A stretch of 50,437 nucleotides of DNA from an uncultured Butyrivibrio sp. (lineage in GTDB: Bacteria > Bacillota > Clostridia > Lachnospirales > Lachnospiraceae), in the NCBI GenBank assembly GCA_910577605.1, contig CAJTON010000022.1:1-50437 (forward strand), read 5' to 3'. Below, piece by piece: positions 24,427 to 33,147 of the stretch; the stretch's first letter is position 1, and every line of letters begins with the position of its first letter. Below the pieces are notes generated by a model. The model made no database searches, was not told the origin of the DNA, and saw only the letters and a list, made by a program, of their open reading frames with translations. A program made the translations under genes and the position numbers.

Positions 24427-25275
24427 CTAGTTCTCTGCTTTCGCAAAGAATGCCACCGCGATAGCTCCGGGTCCGACATGGGTTCCGATCACCGCACCGA
24501 CAGTCGTTATCTCAAGGCTGTCCGCCTCGTCGCGCCAAAGCGCTTCGCTGTCGGCGATATACTTTCGCAGAAGCGCGTCGCTAAGACCCGTGTAGCCGAG
24601 AATATAAGGCTTATCGAAATCTATTCCGCCTGATTCGTTTATTTTCTGGACAAGAAGATTATTTCCGTGGCGTGAGCCGCGAGCTTTGCCGAGCATAACG
24701 ACCTCTCCGTTTTCTATCGCGATAACGGGTTTTATGGATAAAAGACTTCCCGCGACCGCGGCGGTCTTTGAAATTCTGCCGCCCTTTTTGAGATATTCAA
24801 GCGTGTCGAGAAGAGCTACAAGCCGTATGTTCTTTTTCTCGCGTTCAAGGGCGCTCACAATATCCTCCGCCTCCATGCCGGAATCCTTGAGACGGAGCGC
24901 AAGCTCCACGAGAGCGTGCTCTCCGACCGTGACATTCTCGCTGTCAACAACATATATATTGCCGTAATCGGCGGCGGCAATTACCGCGCTCTGATATGTC
25001 CCCGAAAGTTTTGAAGAAAGCGTTATGACAATAAGAGCGTCGCCCGACGCGTGCGCCTCCTTGTATACATTTTCAAAATCGTAAGGAGTCGCCTGACTCG
25101 TTATAGGAAGCTCCTCGGTCTCGATAAGTTTCTCGTAAAATTCCTTATGGCTGATATCTACGCCGTCCATAAATTCCTCATCGCCGAATCTAACTTTAAG
25201 CGGAATAACGGTCACATCTTTTCTTTCACTGTCCGAGATATCTGATGCGGAATCCGTCACTATGCGTATGCTCAT
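24427..25275 (-). CDS. DegV family fatty-acid-binding protein
   Basis: The 282-residue protein begins SIRIVTDSASDIS, and has ITSQATPYDFENVY and ITLSSKLSGTYQSA, the conserved lipid-contact segments of DegV/FakB proteins. These bind a single fatty acid and, in Firmicutes, present it to the kinase FakA. FakA is not in the window. The ATG at 25275 with AGGAGG upstream is preferred over an earlier in-frame start at 25314. The gene stands alone. It may handle exogenous fatty acids while the operon at 6-18 kb makes its own chain, but no direct link is visible. Confidence 0.93.
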   Translation of the reverse strand: MSIRIVTDSASDISDSERKDVTVIPLKVRFGDEEFMDGVDISHKEFYEKLIETEELPITSQATPYDFENVYKEAHASGDALIVITLSSKLSGTYQSAVIAAADYGNIYVVDSENVTVGEHALVELALRLKDSGMEAEDIVSALEREKKNIRLVALLDTLEYLKKGGRISKTAAVAGSLLSIKPVIAIENGEVVMLGKARGSRHGNNLLVQKINESGGIDFDKPYILGYTGLSDALLRKYIADSEALWRDEADSLEITTVGAVIGTHVGPGAIAVAFFAKAEN

Positions 25276-25377
25276 GTTTCCTCCTGATCCGCGGCGTTTT
25301 CTTATCCGCCGCATTATATGTTTTCTGAATCACACGGCAAATTATACGCGATAGTTGTTGATTTGTCAACATTCCAT

Positions 25378-26202
25378 TCAATCCGCCCTTACCTTGGACG
25401 GCGAAACATTGTATTTTTTCTTAAAAAGCTTGCTGAAATGATAAACGTCCTCGTAGCCGACGCTCTCCGCGACCTCGCGTATACTGTTGCAGCTTCCCGA
25501 TTTCAGAAGCTCCATCGCCCGCTCAAGCCGGATATTTATGAGATGATGTATCGGCGTATCCCCCGTTTCGGACTTAAATATTCTGGAAATGTAAAAAGGA
25601 CTGAGATACATGTTCTCGGCAATTGCGTCAAGCGATATTTTTTCCGCGTAATGTTCTTCAAAATAATTGATTATCTGCTCCGTCACATATTTTTTGCTCA
25701 CGGACTCAAAGGAATAACCCTTACCGTACTTTACAGGCTTTACCTGCTCCCTCGCAATAAGTATCAGCATTTGCTCAAGATATGTCCTCAGCATAAAATA
25801 TCTGCCAGGCTTCTGCTCCGCGTTCTCTGTATCTATGGACGCGGCTATCCTCGCAAGACGCTGCTTAAGCTCGCCCTCCGTATGGATAAGCGGCATATCG
25901 GGCAGCTCGAAACGGTTCTTCCTCCCGTTCATATCCACGTCGCAGAATCCCACGAACAGCTCGGTAAACTGACTTTTCGCGGCAAGCGCCTGATGATATA
26001 CGCCGGGATTGAATATCATTATATCGCCCTCCTCAACGTCATATACCTCTCCGTCGATTTTATACTGTCCCCTGCCCGATATGACATAGCTTATCTCTAT
26101 ATGTCCGTCGTGGCTGTGGTATTCCTTCTCGTCCCTGCGCCTTACGCCCTTCCACGCGAAAAGAAACGTGGGCTTAAGCTCCTCAAAAAGTATCTCTTCC
26201 AT
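25378..26202 (-). CDS. AraC-family regulator with N-terminal cupin domain
   Basis: An N-terminal cupin-like half (YHSHDGHIEISYVISGRG, then VEEGDIMIFNPGVYH) precedes a C-terminal double helix-turn-helix (ISLDAIAENMYLSPFYISRI, then IREVAESVGYEDVYHFSKLF). Length is 274 from the ATG at 26202, which has GGAGG 7 bases upstream. It is divergent from the ABC exporter pair starting at 26358, the classic position for a regulator that responds to an effector and activates the exporter. Confidence 0.92.
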   Translation of the reverse strand: MEEILFEELKPTFLFAWKGVRRRDEKEYHSHDGHIEISYVISGRGQYKIDGEVYDVEEGDIMIFNPGVYHQALAAKSQFTELFVGFCDVDMNGRKNRFELPDMPLIHTEGELKQRLARIAASIDTENAEQKPGRYFMLRTYLEQMLILIAREQVKPVKYGKGYSFESVSKKYVTEQIINYFEEHYAEKISLDAIAENMYLSPFYISRIFKSETGDTPIHHLINIRLERAMELLKSGSCNSIREVAESVGYEDVYHFSKLFKKKYNVSPSKVRAD

Positions 26203-26357
26203 CCTCACTCCTCCGTTCTTTTCATTGTACTAGATGTATATCGAAAAGTAAAACAAAACAGACAAAATAATACATCAAACCTGCAAGATACTACATTTAT
26301 TTTAACCGTATAAAAATATATATTATATAAAAGAAAGAAAAAGAGGAGGCGGCGAAA

Positions 26358-28145
26358 ATGACTGCTTTTAAATGGTTCCTTTCCTTTATTAAAAAATACA
26401 GATGGCTTCTCGCGCTGGGGCTTGTGCTGACGACGGTAATTGCCTTCATCGCGATAATCAATCCGCATATATCGGGAATGATAGTGGACGACGTTATAAA
26501 CGGAGGACAGTATGACAAGCTCCCTTACATGATAGCTATCCTGCTTGGAGTGACAGCGTTAAGAGGTACGCTGAGGTACTTCTATCAGGTCGTGTTTGAA
26601 TCATGCTCTCAGGGCATCCTCTATGAGATGCGCGATACCGTGTACCGCAAATTCCTGAGAGAGGATTTTACCTTCTACAACAAAAAAAGAACGGGCGATC
26701 TTATGTCGAGGCAGACGGGCGACATGGACGCGATACGCCATTTTGTCGCGTACGTCATTTACGTCGTCTACGAAAACTCGCTTATGTTCATTTTCGCGCT
26801 GATAATGATATTCACGGTCAACGCGAAGCTGGCGCTCTGCATGGTTGCGGTGCTGCCTTTTACCGCGCTGACCACATACCTTCAGTCAAAACAGGTAAAG
26901 CCCGCTTTCCAGCGCACGCGCAACTGCTTTTCTTCGCTTAACGCGTTCGTACAGGAAAATGTCAGCGGCAACCGCGTCGTAAAGGCTTTTGCCAAAGAGG
27001 ACTTTGAAATCGAGAAATTTAATAAGGAGAACGACAGTTTCAGGGAGGCGCAGCTTGCCGCCTCGCGCATATGGATGCGCTTTCTTCCGATTTTTGAAAT
27101 ACTCTCACACGCGCTTACCATAATCCTTATGCTTTACGGCGCTTACATGGTAATACAGGGAGAAATAACGCTCGGAGACATGGTAAAGGTCAACGGCTAT
27201 CTGTGGATGCTCACTGTGCCTCTCCGTATGGCTGGATGGTGGGTCAACGACATTCACCGTTTCACTACCTCCGTGGAGAAAATATATGATACATACAGCC
27301 ATGAGCCTGAGATAAAAACTCCCGAAAAGACCGCCGAACGCAGCCGGTTCGAGGGCGCGATAGAATTTAAAAACGTCGCTTACCGCGCCGACGACACCGA
27401 CATCGTCGAGGATATAAGCTTTTGCGTGCGACCCGGTCAGACGGTCGGCATTATAGGCTCGACGGGCGCGGGCAAATCAACGATAATGAATCTGCTTTGC
27501 CGTTTTTATGACGTAAGCGAGGGCGAGATACTTATCGACGGAACAAACATAAAGGAAATGGACCTTTACAATCTGCGCGACAATATCGGAATGGCTATGC
27601 AGGACGTATTCCTTTTCTCGGATACCATAGAAGGAAATATCGCTTACGCGCACCCCGACTGCCCTTTTGAAGAAGTCAAAAAAGCGGCTGTCATGGCGGA
27701 CGCGAACCACTTTATACAGTCGCTACCCGACGGCTACGACACGATAGTGGGCGAGCGCGGCGTCGGTCTTTCCGGCGGACAGAAGCAGCGTATCTCGCTT
27801 GCGCGCGCGCTGCTCAAAAAACCGTCCATACTTATACTCGACGACACGACCTCCGCCGTGGATATGGAAACGGAAAGCTACATACAGACGCAGCTTAAAA
27901 ATATCAAGAAAAACTGTACTATTTTCGTCATAGCTTACAGGATTTCATCTATCCGCGACGCGGACCTTATTCTCGTCATGGATAAGGGCACAATAATCGA
28001 ACGCGGGACGCACGACGAACTGATGGCTCAGGGAGGATATTACGCCAAAGCCTTCAAAACTCAGTATGGCGAGATTCCTGAAGAGCTGAAAAAAGAAATG
28101 TCAGCCCGGAACATAATATACGGAGGTGAAAATTATGGCGCGTAA
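26358..28145 (+). CDS. ABC exporter half-transporter, degenerate ATP site
   Basis: Six membrane helices (about 15-300) are followed by a nucleotide-binding domain with Walker A GSTGAGKST, signature LSGGQKQRISLARAL and Walker B LILDDTTSAVD. Two catalytic positions are altered: the Glu after Walker B is Asp (LDD) and the H-loop His is Tyr (VIAYRISSI). This marks the non-hydrolysing partner of a heterodimeric multidrug-type exporter such as LmrC/BmrC. It overlaps the next gene by 11 bases. The divergent AraC gene probably controls both. Confidence 0.92.
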   Translation: MTAFKWFLSFIKKYRWLLALGLVLTTVIAFIAIINPHISGMIVDDVINGGQYDKLPYMIAILLGVTALRGTLRYFYQVVFESCSQGILYEMRDTVYRKFLREDFTFYNKKRTGDLMSRQTGDMDAIRHFVAYVIYVVYENSLMFIFALIMIFTVNAKLALCMVAVLPFTALTTYLQSKQVKPAFQRTRNCFSSLNAFVQENVSGNRVVKAFAKEDFEIEKFNKENDSFREAQLAASRIWMRFLPIFEILSHALTIILMLYGAYMVIQGEITLGDMVKVNGYLWMLTVPLRMAGWWVNDIHRFTTSVEKIYDTYSHEPEIKTPEKTAERSRFEGAIEFKNVAYRADDTDIVEDISFCVRPGQTVGIIGSTGAGKSTIMNLLCRFYDVSEGEILIDGTNIKEMDLYNLRDNIGMAMQDVFLFSDTIEGNIAYAHPDCPFEEVKKAAVMADANHFIQSLPDGYDTIVGERGVGLSGGQKQRISLARALLKKPSILILDDTTSAVDMETESYIQTQLKNIKKNCTIFVIAYRISSIRDADLILVMDKGTIIERGTHDELMAQGGYYAKAFKTQYGEIPEELKKEMSARNIIYGGENYGA

Positions 28146-29928
28146 TAAATACGATGTGGACGAAGTCCTTGAAGACCGCTTTGACATCAACCAGCTCAAA
28201 AGGCTCGGAAAATACATTCTTCCTTATAAAAAGCAGATGATACTCGCTATAGTCATTATGCTTTCATCCTCCGCGCTCGTAATGCTCATCCCCAAATTCC
28301 TTCAGAAGGTCATGGACGAATGCATTCCCGCAAAGGATATGCGCACAGTGTTTATTTACTCCGGTCTTACGCTGCTTATCGCGCTTTACTCGGCGATATG
28401 CCTGCGCATAAAAATAAAAATAACCAACAGCATAGGGCAGAACATCATACACAGCCTGCGCTCCGATATTTTCGGACATTTGCAGGAGCTGCCCTTCTCC
28501 TACTACGATAACCGTCCGCACGGCAAGATACAGGTGCGCGTCGTAAACTATGTAAACAATTTGAGCGACCTGCTCTCAAACGGTATCATTAACACTGTGA
28601 CCGATCTTTGCAACCTTGTTTTCATACTTATTTTCATGCTGACGGCAAATGTCAGGCTGACGCTCATCTGTCTCTGCGGTCTGCCCGTGCTTGCCGCGGT
28701 AGTCATATTAATCAAGAAGAAACAGCGCCGCGCATGGCAGATACAGAGCAACAAGCAGTCTAACTTAAACGCTTATATCGCGGAGAGCATAAACGGTATA
28801 CGCGTCACGCAGTCCTTTACAAGGGAGGAAAAAAACACCGATATTTTCAATACCCTGAGCGGCAGTTACAGAAGCTCGTGGATGCGCGCCGTAAAATTCA
28901 ACTTCCTTATGGGACCGTGCGTTGACATTATCTCGGTCGTCACGACTTCATTTATATATGTGCTGGGAATCGGCTGGATGCTTCAGGGAAGCACGAAGAT
29001 AACCGTCGGCGTGCTGATTCTTTTTACAGCGTACATAAGCCGCTTCTGGCAGCCGATAAACACGCTCGCCAACTTTTACAACTCCATTCTGACGGCTGTT
29101 TCGTACCTTGAGCGTATTTTTGAAACGATAGACGAAAAGGTTTCCGTAAAGGATTCGCCCGACGCGGGAATTATGCCCCCGATAAAAGGAAAGGTGGAAT
29201 TTAAGGACGTGTGCTTTGCCTACGAGGACGGCCACCCCATACTCAACAACATAAATTTCACCGCGAAGCCCGGAGATACCTTCGCAATAGTCGGTCCGAC
29301 GGGAGCAGGCAAAACGACGATAGTAAATCTCATAAGCCGTTTCTACAATGTAGGCTTCGGCAAGGTGCTTATCGACGGCGTTGACATCGAAAGCGTAACT
29401 ATCCATTCTCTGCGCACGCAGATGGGAGTAATGATGCAGGACAGCTTTATTTTTTCCGGCACTATAATGGATAATATACGCTACGGTAACACCGAGGTCA
29501 GCGACGACGACGTTATCCGCGCCGCCAAAACGGTATGCGCCCACGATTTTATAATGGGAATGGAAAACGGCTACCAGACCGAGATAAACGAGCGCGGCAG
29601 CAGGCTTTCCGCGGGGCAAAGACAGCTCATATCCTTCGCGCGCGCGCTGCTTGCCGATCCCAAAATACTTATCCTAGACGAAGCGACCTCAAGCATCGAC
29701 ACCGAGACCGAACAGATTCTCCAGCGCGGTTTGAACGAGCTTCTTAAGGGGCGGACCTCGTTTATAATAGCGCACCGTCTTTCGACCATCAAAAACGCGG
29801 ATTGCATTATGTATGTGGACGACGGAAGGATCGTCGAAAAAGGCTCGCACGACGAACTGATGGCTGTCAAAGGAGAATATTACAAGCTTTATATGTCGCA
29901 GTTTGACTTTCTCAGGAACGGTGAATAG
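28135..29928 (+). CDS. ABC exporter half-transporter, canonical ATP site
   Basis: Six membrane helices and a nucleotide-binding domain with Walker A GPTGAGKTT, Walker B LILDEATSSID and H-loop IIAHRLSTI, all intact; the signature is LSAGQRQL rather than LSGGQ. The altered signature would face the degenerate site of its partner, so both defects fall in the same composite ATP site, as in known heterodimeric exporters. The start is ATG at 28135 with GGAGG 8 bases upstream; it overlaps the first subunit by 11 bases, ensuring equal synthesis. Confidence 0.93.
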   Translation: MARNKYDVDEVLEDRFDINQLKRLGKYILPYKKQMILAIVIMLSSSALVMLIPKFLQKVMDECIPAKDMRTVFIYSGLTLLIALYSAICLRIKIKITNSIGQNIIHSLRSDIFGHLQELPFSYYDNRPHGKIQVRVVNYVNNLSDLLSNGIINTVTDLCNLVFILIFMLTANVRLTLICLCGLPVLAAVVILIKKKQRRAWQIQSNKQSNLNAYIAESINGIRVTQSFTREEKNTDIFNTLSGSYRSSWMRAVKFNFLMGPCVDIISVVTTSFIYVLGIGWMLQGSTKITVGVLILFTAYISRFWQPINTLANFYNSILTAVSYLERIFETIDEKVSVKDSPDAGIMPPIKGKVEFKDVCFAYEDGHPILNNINFTAKPGDTFAIVGPTGAGKTTIVNLISRFYNVGFGKVLIDGVDIESVTIHSLRTQMGVMMQDSFIFSGTIMDNIRYGNTEVSDDDVIRAAKTVCAHDFIMGMENGYQTEINERGSRLSAGQRQLISFARALLADPKILILDEATSSIDTETEQILQRGLNELLKGRTSFIIAHRLSTIKNADCIMYVDDGRIVEKGSHDELMAVKGEYYKLYMSQFDFLRNGE

Positions 29929-29938
29929 ATGTTTTGTA

Positions 29939-29967
29939 TTGTAAATTATCCGTATTTGTTGTAGAAT
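29939..29967 (+). promoter_or_regulatory. Probable promoter of the DHH phosphoesterase gene
   Basis: TTGTAA at 29939-29944 and TAGAAT at 29962-29967 are 17 bases apart, about 60 bases before the ATG at 30028. Confidence 0.45.
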
Positions 29968-30027
29968 GTAATAGTCCTTGGAGAGGGACCATAATAACTA
30001 CTACTATAAATACAAGGGTGTATAGCT

Positions 30028-30948
30028 ATGAGATTAGTCACACGTTCCGATTTTGACGGACTCGCTTGCGGCGCTCTCCTCAAAGAGGCCGGAATTATTG
30101 ATTGTTGGAAATTCGCACATCCAAAGGATTTGCAGGACGGACTTGTTGAAATTAACGAAAATGACTGCCTTGCCAACGTTCCTTTTGTGGAGGGCTGCGG
30201 ACTGTGGTTTGACCACCATTCCAGCGAGCACGAAAGAAATGAGTTGAAGGGAAAATACAAGGGCGAAAGCCGTATCACCCCCTCTTGCGCCCGGATAATT
30301 TATGAATACTACGGAGGCAGGGAACGCTTCCCCCAGTTTGACGATATGATGGAGGCCGTTGACAAAGTCGATTCGGGCAACCTCACAGCAGACGAGGTTT
30401 TAAATCCCAAGGGCTGGATACTTGTCGGATTCCTGATGGACCCCCGCACGGGTCTCGGAAGGTGGCGCCAGTTCACTATCTCCAACTACCAGCTTATGGA
30501 AAAACTGATAGACGCCTGCCGCACTATGACTACTGAGGAAATACTCGCTCTCCCCGATGTGCGCGAGCGTATTGAGGTCTACAACGAACAGACCGAAAAA
30601 TTCAAGGAAATGGTACACAAATACACTCGCACAGAAGGCAACGTTATAATATCCGACCTTCGCGGCGTCGATCCCATATACACCGGCAACCGTTTTCTAA
30701 TATACAGCATGTACCCCGAACAGAACATATCCGCATGGATAGTAAGCGGACGCGGCGGCAAGGGTTGTTCCGCGGCAGTCGGCTACAGCATCTTAAACAG
30801 GACATCTGATGTCGATGTAGGACATCTGATGCTTAAATACAACGGAGGCGGTCACAAAGCGGTGGGGACCTGCCAGTTTTCAGACGAAAACATGGCGACC
30901 GATCTCCCCAAAATGCTGGAAGAACTGTGCGCGCTTGCGAACGGCTAA
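30028..30948 (+). CDS. DHH/DHHA1-family phosphoesterase
   Basis: RSDFDGLACG near the N-terminus, LWFDHHSSE (the DHH signature) and C-terminal YNGGGHKAVGTCQ (the DHHA1 glycine motif) define a metal-dependent phosphoesterase of the DHH superfamily, which includes exopolyphosphatase-like, NrnA and GdpP enzymes. Length is 306 with no membrane or sensory domain. The wording exopolyphosphatase-like is often used for this subgroup, but the substrate cannot be told here. It is monocistronic, with a strong terminator downstream. Confidence 0.9.
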   Translation: MRLVTRSDFDGLACGALLKEAGIIDCWKFAHPKDLQDGLVEINENDCLANVPFVEGCGLWFDHHSSEHERNELKGKYKGESRITPSCARIIYEYYGGRERFPQFDDMMEAVDKVDSGNLTADEVLNPKGWILVGFLMDPRTGLGRWRQFTISNYQLMEKLIDACRTMTTEEILALPDVRERIEVYNEQTEKFKEMVHKYTRTEGNVIISDLRGVDPIYTGNRFLIYSMYPEQNISAWIVSGRGGKGCSAAVGYSILNRTSDVDVGHLMLKYNGGGHKAVGTCQFSDENMATDLPKMLEELCALANG

Positions 30949-30971
30949 AAAATCTATATTCAACGCTTATT

Positions 30972-31002
30972 AAGGGCAAAGTCTTTTACGGGCTTTGCCC
31001 TT
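30972..31002 (+). terminator. Intrinsic terminator after the DHH gene
   Basis: AAGGGCAAAG and CTTTGCCCTT form a perfect 10-bp stem with an 11-base loop, 24 bases after the stop codon; a pyrimidine-rich tail follows. Confidence 0.75.
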
Positions 31003-31064
31003 CTCTGTGTATTTCAACGCTTTTTTCGCTGAAATCCGCTTTACTTTTCAATTTGCATAGTTAA

Positions 31065-31127
31065 TTTCTCCAATAGCATAGTGTTTTTATTTACACTATC
31101 TGTAAAGAAATAATTACAAGGGAGAAA
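31065..31127 (+). promoter_or_regulatory. Leader of the first XRE gene with palindromic site
   Basis: A palindrome TTTACA-N5-TGTAAA spans 31090-31106. TTTCTCC at 31065-31071 is complementary to GGAGAAA at 31121-31127, which includes the ribosome binding site. The same two elements with the same 49-base spacing precede the second XRE gene, so they are probably functional (operator and possible site-masking structure). Confidence 0.5.
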
Positions 31128-31132
31128 ACGAT

Positions 31133-31420
31133 ATGCTTATATTGGGTGAAAAACTAAAGCAGTTAAGAATTGGCAAAAACCTTAATCAAGACCAGCTTGG
31201 CGAAATAATGGGACTTGCCGTAAGCACAATATCAAATTACGAGACCGACAAGCGATGCCCTTCTTTAGAAGTTCTGATAAAATACGCAAGATTTTTTCAC
31301 GTTTCAGCAGATTACCTTCTCGGCCTTGAGCGTCAGGATTATCTGGATATTTCCGACCTCGACGATGAAAAAAGGGTAATCGCGATACAAGTTATTTCCT
31401 CGCTCAGAAATTTAAAATAA
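31133..31420 (+). CDS. XRE-family regulator (first copy)
   Basis: This 95-residue protein has an N-terminal Cro/C1 helix-turn-helix (LNQDQLGEIMGLAVSTISNY) and the common FHVSADYLLG segment, then a short C-terminal tail (LDISDLDDEKR). It is clearly paralogous to the next gene, over half of the residues being identical. It probably binds its own upstream palindrome. No phage or toxin gene is next to it. Confidence 0.92.
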   Translation: MLILGEKLKQLRIGKNLNQDQLGEIMGLAVSTISNYETDKRCPSLEVLIKYARFFHVSADYLLGLERQDYLDISDLDDEKRVIAIQVISSLRNLK

Positions 31421-31470
31421 AATATTTTCGGCGGTTTTCATAGAGACAGCCATAATTCTCATGCCGCTGA

Positions 31471-31533
31471 TTTCTCCAACAAATGCATGATTATATTTAC
31501 TGTAATTGTAAATAAATAATCATAAAGGAGAAA
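31471..31533 (+). promoter_or_regulatory. Leader of the second XRE gene with palindromic site
   Basis: TTTAC-N7-GTAAA lies at 31496-31512, in the same place as the palindrome before the first XRE gene. TTTCTCC at 31471-31477 and GGAGAAA at 31527-31533 again flank it. The 75 bases before the two start codons align without gaps. Confidence 0.5.
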
Positions 31534-31538
31534 TCAAC

Positions 31539-31826
31539 ATGGTTCTAATCGGCGAAAGGTTAAAAAAATTAAGAATGGACAGACGGCTCAAGCAAAGCGA
31601 GCTTGCCGAAATGATGGGGCTTGCCGCAAGCGCGATCTCAAGCTACGAATCCTGTCTGCGCCGTCCCTCTTACGAGATACTTGTAAAATACGCGGCGGTA
31701 TTTCACGTTTCAACCGACTACCTTCTCGGAAGCGCCCGTCAGGACTGCCTTGACATTTCCGATCTGGACGAAAAGGAAAAAGAAGCCGTTAGGCAAGTGG
31801 TTTCGGCGTTCAGGAATATGAAGTAG
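31539..31826 (+). CDS. XRE-family regulator (second copy)
   Basis: Same length (95) and organisation as the upstream paralogue: helix-turn-helix LKQSELAEMMGLAASAISSY, then FHVSTDYLLGSARQDCLDIS. The recognition helix differs at several positions, so the two may bind related but not identical sites. A tandem duplication that included the leader region explains the pair. The downstream BtrH/C39-like gene starts 67 bases later and may be a target. Confidence 0.92.
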   Translation: MVLIGERLKKLRMDRRLKQSELAEMMGLAASAISSYESCLRRPSYEILVKYAAVFHVSTDYLLGSARQDCLDISDLDEKEKEAVRQVVSAFRNMK

Positions 31827-31893
31827 TTAAAACATTGCTTTACACCTTATTTTATAGTATAATCAGATATAATCTGTAACAAAGGAAAGAGCC

Positions 31894-33015
31894 ATGACCA
31901 GTGAAATTCCTGCTGCTTTTAAAAATATTACGGTAACCTCAAAAGACCGTAATATGATTCAGATAATACACAGACTCGTTACCGACGAATACGGCGAAAA
32001 TTACTGGTTCGACGGATGCGCGCGGTATATTATGGAGTGCCTTAACGAGCCGGATTTTGATTACGATTTCTTTGCCGGATTAACCGGCGACGTATTTGCA
32101 CAATATTATCCTTATGGAAATTTTAGGGGAGAAGGCGTAAGCGGTTATATGCTATATGAAAAGCCAACCACCTATCTCCGCGAAACCGAAGATTGCTTTG
32201 AGCTTTGCGAGGGGAGTTCCGGATTTATCGAATTAATTTTTAAAGAATGCGGCTATTCAAGCAAGTTCGTCCCGATAACCATTTTGCGGAAAAATAAGGA
32301 AATTTATAAGAAAAATCTTATGTCTTATATCAACAACAACATACCAGTAATCGCGTGGGATTTTGGGGAACCATATATCCGTGTTCTCGTAGGCTATGAA
32401 GATTACGGCGATATATTGTTATATATTACAGGCAACAGCGACCGACCCGAACAAATTTCACTTGAGAAATCTCTAAACAATAATATCGAAAACGCCGGTT
32501 GGATTTTCATCGGCAGCAAAATTGAAAAACCTTCACTTGCACAGATATACCGCGAAAGAATACGAACGCTGCCCAAACTCCTTAACACAGACACCCCAAA
32601 ATTTTGTTTCGGAGCAGGCGCGTTCAGAGCGTGGGCAGACGATATAGAAAAAGGAAAATTCGATAATGTCAAGCCGGAGGAATTTGACCCGTGGTCAAAC
32701 TACACAAGCTATATCTGCGGAATCGCTACAAACGCAAGCTGCTGCCACACATTTCTTGACCGAGCAATAAAGCTTAACCCCGATATGGGATTTCTAATTG
32801 AAGTCGGCAAGCTTTATTCACGCTGCAAAGAAATCTGGAACGATGACGGCGGTAATGACCTTGAAGCCATCGGAGGAGGCTTTAATGTAAAGCTTAAAGC
32901 TCTACAGGACAAACGGCAAAGAAAAAACATCTCGCTGAGACTCCGTGAACTTGCTGATATAAATGATAAGATTGTTATGCTGCTAAAGCAAGGACTCCAA
33001 AATACAGAATATTAG
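31894..33015 (+). CDS. Uncharacterised protein with BtrH/C39-like N-terminal fold
   Basis: The 373-residue protein has an N-terminal Cys in WFDGCARYIMECL and a later strand-loop IPVIAWDFGEPYIRVLVGYED that resembles the GHxVxLxGYD region of C39 or BtrH-type proteins. The catalytic His position is occupied by Arg, so peptidase activity is unlikely. The C-terminal part (FGAGAFRAWADDIEKGKFD, then a Cys-rich stretch) recalls uncharacterised proteins near AraC regulators in gut Firmicutes. AAAGGA precedes the ATG. I cannot assign a function. Confidence 0.6.
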   Translation: MTSEIPAAFKNITVTSKDRNMIQIIHRLVTDEYGENYWFDGCARYIMECLNEPDFDYDFFAGLTGDVFAQYYPYGNFRGEGVSGYMLYEKPTTYLRETEDCFELCEGSSGFIELIFKECGYSSKFVPITILRKNKEIYKKNLMSYINNNIPVIAWDFGEPYIRVLVGYEDYGDILLYITGNSDRPEQISLEKSLNNNIENAGWIFIGSKIEKPSLAQIYRERIRTLPKLLNTDTPKFCFGAGAFRAWADDIEKGKFDNVKPEEFDPWSNYTSYICGIATNASCCHTFLDRAIKLNPDMGFLIEVGKLYSRCKEIWNDDGGNDLEAIGGGFNVKLKALQDKRQRKNISLRLRELADINDKIVMLLKQGLQNTEY

Positions 33016-33067
33016 AGAAACACACAGATCGAGCACATAAATTATAATCAGACGCTATACATAATAA

Positions 33068-33104
33068 GTACCCTTGCTGCTTTCGGCATAAGCAACAAGG
33101 GTAC
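33068..33104. terminator. Stem-loop between convergent genes, possible bidirectional terminator
   Basis: GTACCCTTGCTGCTT at 33068-33082 and its complement at 33090-33104 pair with one mismatch around a 7-base loop. The flanking genes converge here (stops at 33015 and 33148). T-runs after the stem are weak on both strands. Confidence 0.5.
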
Positions 33105-33147
33105 AAGTATCACGAAGGTATTTCTGATATTCAAAATTTTTTATTTC

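Noticed and set aside
31133..31826. Prophage or toxin-antitoxin module
   Set aside because: Two XRE regulators alone are not enough; no integrase, structural phage gene, toxin-like gene or attachment repeat was seen nearby.
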